Assembly: GCF_900963305.1 (NCBI RefSeq)
Contig: NC_042518.1
Location: 11,422,486-11,486,485 of the forward strand
DNA from: Echeneis naucrates
Lineage: Eukaryota; Chordata; Actinopteri; Carangiformes; Echeneidae
Reading direction: 5' to 3'
Length of the DNA: 64,000 nt
In this document: one piece after another, positions 59,901 through 64,000 of the stretch
Layout: every line of letters starts with the position of its first letter
Numbering within the stretch: the stretch's first letter is position 1
Translations under genes and position numbers: made by a program
Notes under the pieces: model-generated
What the model saw: the letters and a program-made list of their open reading frames with translations, nothing else
Databases searched by the model: none
Told to the model about the DNA's origin: nothing

Positions 59901-61300
59901 GAGTAGACAGTGACGACACACGTAATACGGAAGTAAGTGGAACGACGCTCGGCGCAAGTGTTGCACATTAAAAGGCCGTGTGTTCCCGGCAAAACTACGT
60001 CAGGGGGTACGAAGCATAGAGGCGGGGATCGGATGCCGATATCAAGAGAAGAAATAATTTAAGAAATAAAATAAGAAAAGAATTGTATATTCTTAGTACA
60101 TTTTTCATGTACAAGATCGGCATCTTCGTAAAAGTATTACAAATCCGCTAAGCCTTGCTTTAGTGAATTCATGTCAGAAACGCATGCTCCATTAAGGAAG
60201 TACAAAAGAATCGAAATATTACGCAAGATGCGACATAGATAGATTAAGAAAAAAATATAAATAATAACAACAACAATAGTACAAGTGATAAGCATTTGAC
60301 ACTGGTTTGAAAAAGACTGTGCTGTAGGAATATTGTAGCTGTATTGAGTATTTTATCAATGAAAATAAGGATGGAATTTGAATTGATAATTAATTTTTTT
60401 GTTATGTATTATTTAAATAATTTGAGAACATAATCTGTAGATGAAGATCAGCAGACTTTGCATAGTTCAGTGTCTGTAAGAGTTTGTGAAGTGAAGTCAA
60501 GGTTATTCGCTTTAAACCTAATTGAATTTACAAACTATCATGGCAACTTATGTCTCAAGAATGAAAAAATCTTATCTTAGCTTAGATGATGCCATTGTAA
60601 ATAATAATCTAATATTTCCATGTAAATTAGTCCACCCACCACTGTCAATCCTAAAGTGTGGCCTTTGGTCACCACGCAAGAAAACATAAGTCAGAGGTCA
60701 TTTGACACCACAGACCAACAATTTTAAAGCTGGCAGGAGGATATTACTTCACAGAGACACTTCACCAAAGAATATTTGTCCTACAGTGCAAGGACAAAGC
60801 TGAGACCACAGGGCCACTCACTTATGATCAGTAGTGTAAGTAACAAAGGCCAGGACTGTTAAAAAGCTGTGGTCAGGCCTCTCACGGGTGGATGGTGGTG
60901 GAAACAGAAAACAACTATTACGTTACTATAGGGTAGATCACAAAGATATTCAGAGGGGGTTAAGTGTTTTAATGTCACTGGTCATGCGCTATTCTCCAAA
61001 CTATCCATGACCCTTGAAATAACATTATAAATAACTGTTGCACTTCTCGCTGCAAGCAAAAAAAAAAAAAAAAAGCAAAGGGGTGCTGATAACTCCTCTC
61101 TTTTGAATGGATGAAATGTTAATTCACCAACTACCTTTAAACTCCCCCTCAACCAATAGCGTCTCTCGTCTGAGAAAAACACCCAGTTCCCGTGAGGTTG
61201 CGTGCAGGGGCGTAGACAGAGAGCGGACTGAGGCCAATGAGAGCTGGAAACCCCTTATGAATAATGTCACATTAGCGACCAACCCCGTCTTGATATCGAC
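59901..61300. other. Divergent pold1-gys1 intergenic DNA
   Basis: No gene was recognised. The middle is AT-rich (60040-60620). An A17 run lies near 61058. The right end is rich in CpG and may belong to the gys1 promoter. Confidence 0.45.
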
Positions 61301-61359
61301 AACGCGTTGAACGCCCCGTCCCGCAAGATGACACTAAACGCACCACACGGATGCGGGCC

Positions 61360-61475
61360 GTTGGCCTTTCACTGACGGCGCCGCCCCCTTCCCTGTCCGC
61401 ACTGTTTTGCTTTCTAAGGACTGGCCACTGCGGCTGCCTGTAGCGTATCCTGGTAAAGTCCGGACAAATCGAAGG
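61360..61475 (+). promoter_or_regulatory. gys1: Probable gys1 promoter and noncoding first exon
   Basis: CpG-rich DNA (GACGGCGCCGCCCCC near 61374) is followed by a strong donor (GTGAGT at 61476). The gys1 start codon sits one base after an acceptor at 63837, so a noncoding upstream exon is required, and this is the best candidate. The transcription start was not located. Confidence 0.4.
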
Positions 61476-63837
61476 GTGAGTTAATATCCGTGTTTTGGTT
61501 ATTTCCCCGCGATAGACGCAATTGAAGACTTCCTCGGTGGACGCGCACGCGCATCGGGACGCCGTGTCCTAAGCGCGACTCCGCGGCCGTGCTGTAGGTG
61601 CCCGCTGTCACGTTCGCCCTGAGAGCCGTGAGAAATGCGGATACCCCAGAAAGGCTTTCCTGCAGTCTGTGGACGATCAGCCCTTTCTTCATCCCAGACT
61701 CGAGGCCCGCAGTTTAGGAAAAAGTGTTCAAGTGTCCGATGGCGGTTGTAGTGATCTGATGTGTATGTGGGAACATTTTATTCAACAAGCTGAAAGCCAT
61801 GCGCCAAACCTGAAGGGGGGGGCAACATACTTGATATTTTTAGCTCCCCATTAATAATGTGCAGAAGTGCCGGTTGTGACTTTGGGCGTCATTCATTTGT
61901 TGGAGGAGGGTGTTTGTTTGTGTTAACCTTACATTTGGATGCAAGATATGTGTTTGACTGAATGAGGGAGAGACATCAGGACTAGTTTGGAGGCCTGTCA
62001 TGGTTCAAGTGTAATGGGAACTTGAAACCGCCACAGCATTTACTGAAAATAGATGTTTCAGTGATGAAGTTCACATTTTTGTTCTCTGGTTCATCTTTGT
62101 GAGTGTTTTTTGGTTTTCTTGTTCAGTGAGGATGAAGGAGTAGATTTACCTGGAAGGTAACTGAAAACATGTAAAAATAGTTGATTAAGCAAATGTGATG
62201 AGATGTTCTGGTCTGTCTGGGTTTTTGTTCAAACAGCAGAAGGACTGAATAAAATTTAGGGCATTATGTTATGAGTCGCCTTTCATCTGTTGCTATCAGT
62301 AGAGATCTCATCAGGTGAGCAAATGGAGATTAAATGTCTGGGTCGCTTTGAAGAAAACATGTAGTTGTAGACATTTTTGTACAAGTGGAGGAGCATTTCC
62401 CCTTTCTCAATCTGGGGTGGTGTGTAATCGCTGTGTAATTTTTCTTTCTAGTTTCTTGTTTCCCATGTCCCAAATTAAATGATTGCATCATATTTTTGCA
62501 TATCAGCAAGTGCTCCAATTTGGATCAAGTTTATACCTGATCTGTCTACTTGTTTATTTCTTCTTCCAGGTGTGTCTTTTCTCATGCTACTCACTCATCT
62601 GCTCAGGAGGTTGCACCCATTTTACAAGCAAGGAACTGAACACAGTTGTAGTTTTCCTCTTACACTCACTGAGGAGGAATGCAACCCCCTTCATAAATAT
62701 CACCATTACTGATGGGAAGACAAATAATTCAACTTCCTCAGCTGCACTCAGCTGAGTCTTGGTCCTTATAGTGAAGATGAAAGTTTATTTTTCTTTTCAC
62801 AGAACAATTTGTAGATTTTACCGAAATTCTTGCAGTATGTGATGCATATAGATGTACATGTTCATGTTATGTAGCTACATGTGAGGGCAGCCACAAAAAG
62901 CCCTTTGACAATGGAGGATCAAACATAGAGCAAATACTCGAGATATGCCACATGTATGTTGGTCCCTGTCACTCAGTGTTGTTAGTTTGACCAGGGTTTC
63001 ATATGAGAAGAGCCAAAGGTTAAGTTATTGAGTTACCAGTGAGACGGAAAAACATACACCGTTGGTCTTAGCTTCATCGTTGCAGTTGTCGATGAAATTG
63101 ACATTATGTCACAGTGTACTCTTGTAAATAATAAACAACTTGAGGAATAATGGAATCTTAAATACTACACTTATCCTAAATTTTTGGCTCATTCAGTAGC
63201 TTTGCTCATTTGACTCTACAATGTAAGTAAACACTTGTTAGAATGTCTACTCCAACGTTGTGTTGCACCTCATGCTTTCTTTTTTAACGCTCTTCTTTTG
63301 TCGCCTGCCATTTCTCAGCCTGCTATTGGGAATATACATTACCACTTCCCAACATATATAATATAGTCAATGTATAATATAATAATGCACCTGTGGATCC
63401 AGTTCCAAATCTGCCTTTGGTGTAGACAGGTTTGTAAGTCCTCATCTGTAGGAATTTTTTGAATTAACTTCTAAGGTTTCATTTACTTCCACTGTTTCAG
63501 GAAAGTGATAAATTCTCCATTGTTTGCTGGAAAATGTGTGTGATTTTTTTTTTTTTTTTTCTTTTTGGGGTTTTTAAGTAACCCCATTTTACTTTGGTTA
63601 AAAGAGAAAGGCTGTGTTGACACAGCCACACTAGTATAATTATAACTGTATAAGTAATGGAAGTTATGAAATGTGTGTGCAAGGCATTGATGACATAGGC
63701 TACTTGCTTCCTGCAGGCCTGTGAAGAAATGTACCCTGAGAGAAACTTAAACTGTTGAAAATAAGAAAAGCCAAGAAAAGGATAATCTGGGATCATATGC
63801 TGTGCATGTCATGAGAGTGTGTTTTGTGTTTACCCAG
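61476..63837 (+). other. Presumed gys1 intron 1
   Basis: This 2.4 kb stretch has no coding signal. It has a T19 run near 63546 and AT-rich sequence. Its intron status depends on the first-exon assignment above. Confidence 0.4.
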
Positions 63838-63838
63838 C

Positions 63839-63956
63839 ATGCCGCTGGCTCGCAGCCTGTCTGTTACGTCCCTCTCAGGACTGGAGGACGGGGACGAAGA
63901 GTTTGATTTGGAGGATGCTGTTCTTTTTGAAATTGCCTGGGAGGTCGCTAACAAAG
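63839..63956 (+). CDS. gys1: Muscle-type glycogen synthase, first coding exon (partial)
   Basis: Glycogen synthase extends alpha-1,4-glucan chains from UDP-glucose in the cytosol. This exon encodes 39 residues plus one base: MPLARSLSVTSL, GLEDGDEEFDLEDAVLFEIAWEV and ANK. It then meets a GTAAGT donor. This is the GYS1 N terminus (human MPLNRTLSMSSLPGLEDWEDEFDLENAVLFEV...). Ser8 and Ser11, the regulatory sites 2 and 2a that inhibit the enzyme when phosphorylated, are both present, with Arg5 placed for a basophilic kinase at Ser8. GYS2 differs at the N terminus. Human GYS1 is in 19q13.3, as are the counterparts of the neighbours. The catalytic domains lie beyond base 64000. Confidence 0.93.
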
Positions 63957-64000
63957 GTAAGTGCTTTGATGTGTATCTGTGTGCTTTTATGCATTCACGT

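Overview
The window is nuclear DNA from a ray-finned (probably percomorph teleost) fish. It contains spliced genes with GT-AG introns, many of them short, AT-rich intergenic DNA, abundant microsatellites and fragments that resemble common teleost repeats. Species identity cannot be read from the sequence. I rebuilt eight genes by joining exons whose phases agree. Six of them give an open reading frame that closes from a start to a stop.

Layout: xpo6 3-prime end (+, 1-3612, cut by the window edge); nme4 (+, 5439-6901); eps8l1 (-, 14070-8527, 5-prime end unsure); slc6a16 (+, 22013-27614); slc17a7/VGLUT1 (+, 29454-41221, with a 7.4 kb first intron); a Ras proto-oncogene-family GTPase (+, 45340-47100); pold1 (-, 58891-49836); and the first coding exon of gys1 (+, 63839-63956, continuing past the edge). 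No rRNA, tRNA or CRISPR was seen.

From eps8l1 to gys1, the human counterparts lie on 19q13.3-q13.4, and most of these families have sister genes on human 1p13, 11p and 12 (EPS8L3/EPS8L2/EPS8, SLC6A17/SLC6A15, SLC17A6/SLC17A8, NRAS/HRAS/KRAS). This is a whole-genome-duplication paralogon. Human 19q has no HRAS/KRAS/NRAS-type gene, so the Ras gene here sits where a fourth vertebrate RAS duplicate would be expected. Its protein is KRAS4B-like in having a polybasic tail without a palmitoylation cysteine. It differs in having a CaaX box ending in Leu and Ser instead of Cys at position 118. It is the most interesting item in the window.

xpo6 and nme4 have human counterparts on 16p, so a lineage-specific junction of two ancestral blocks lies between nme4 and eps8l1. 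The genes do not form one pathway: two are neuronal transporters (slc6a16, slc17a7), two act in signalling or actin control (ras, eps8l1), and the others serve replication (pold1), nuclear export (xpo6), mitochondrial nucleotide metabolism (nme4) and glycogen synthesis (gys1). Noncoding points of note are two perfect snap-back inverted repeats with 4-nt loops, poly(A) signals of ras and pold1 only 2 bases apart, a short TG...CA mobile element with a 5-bp target duplication, and a 113-bp CA repeat inside pold1.
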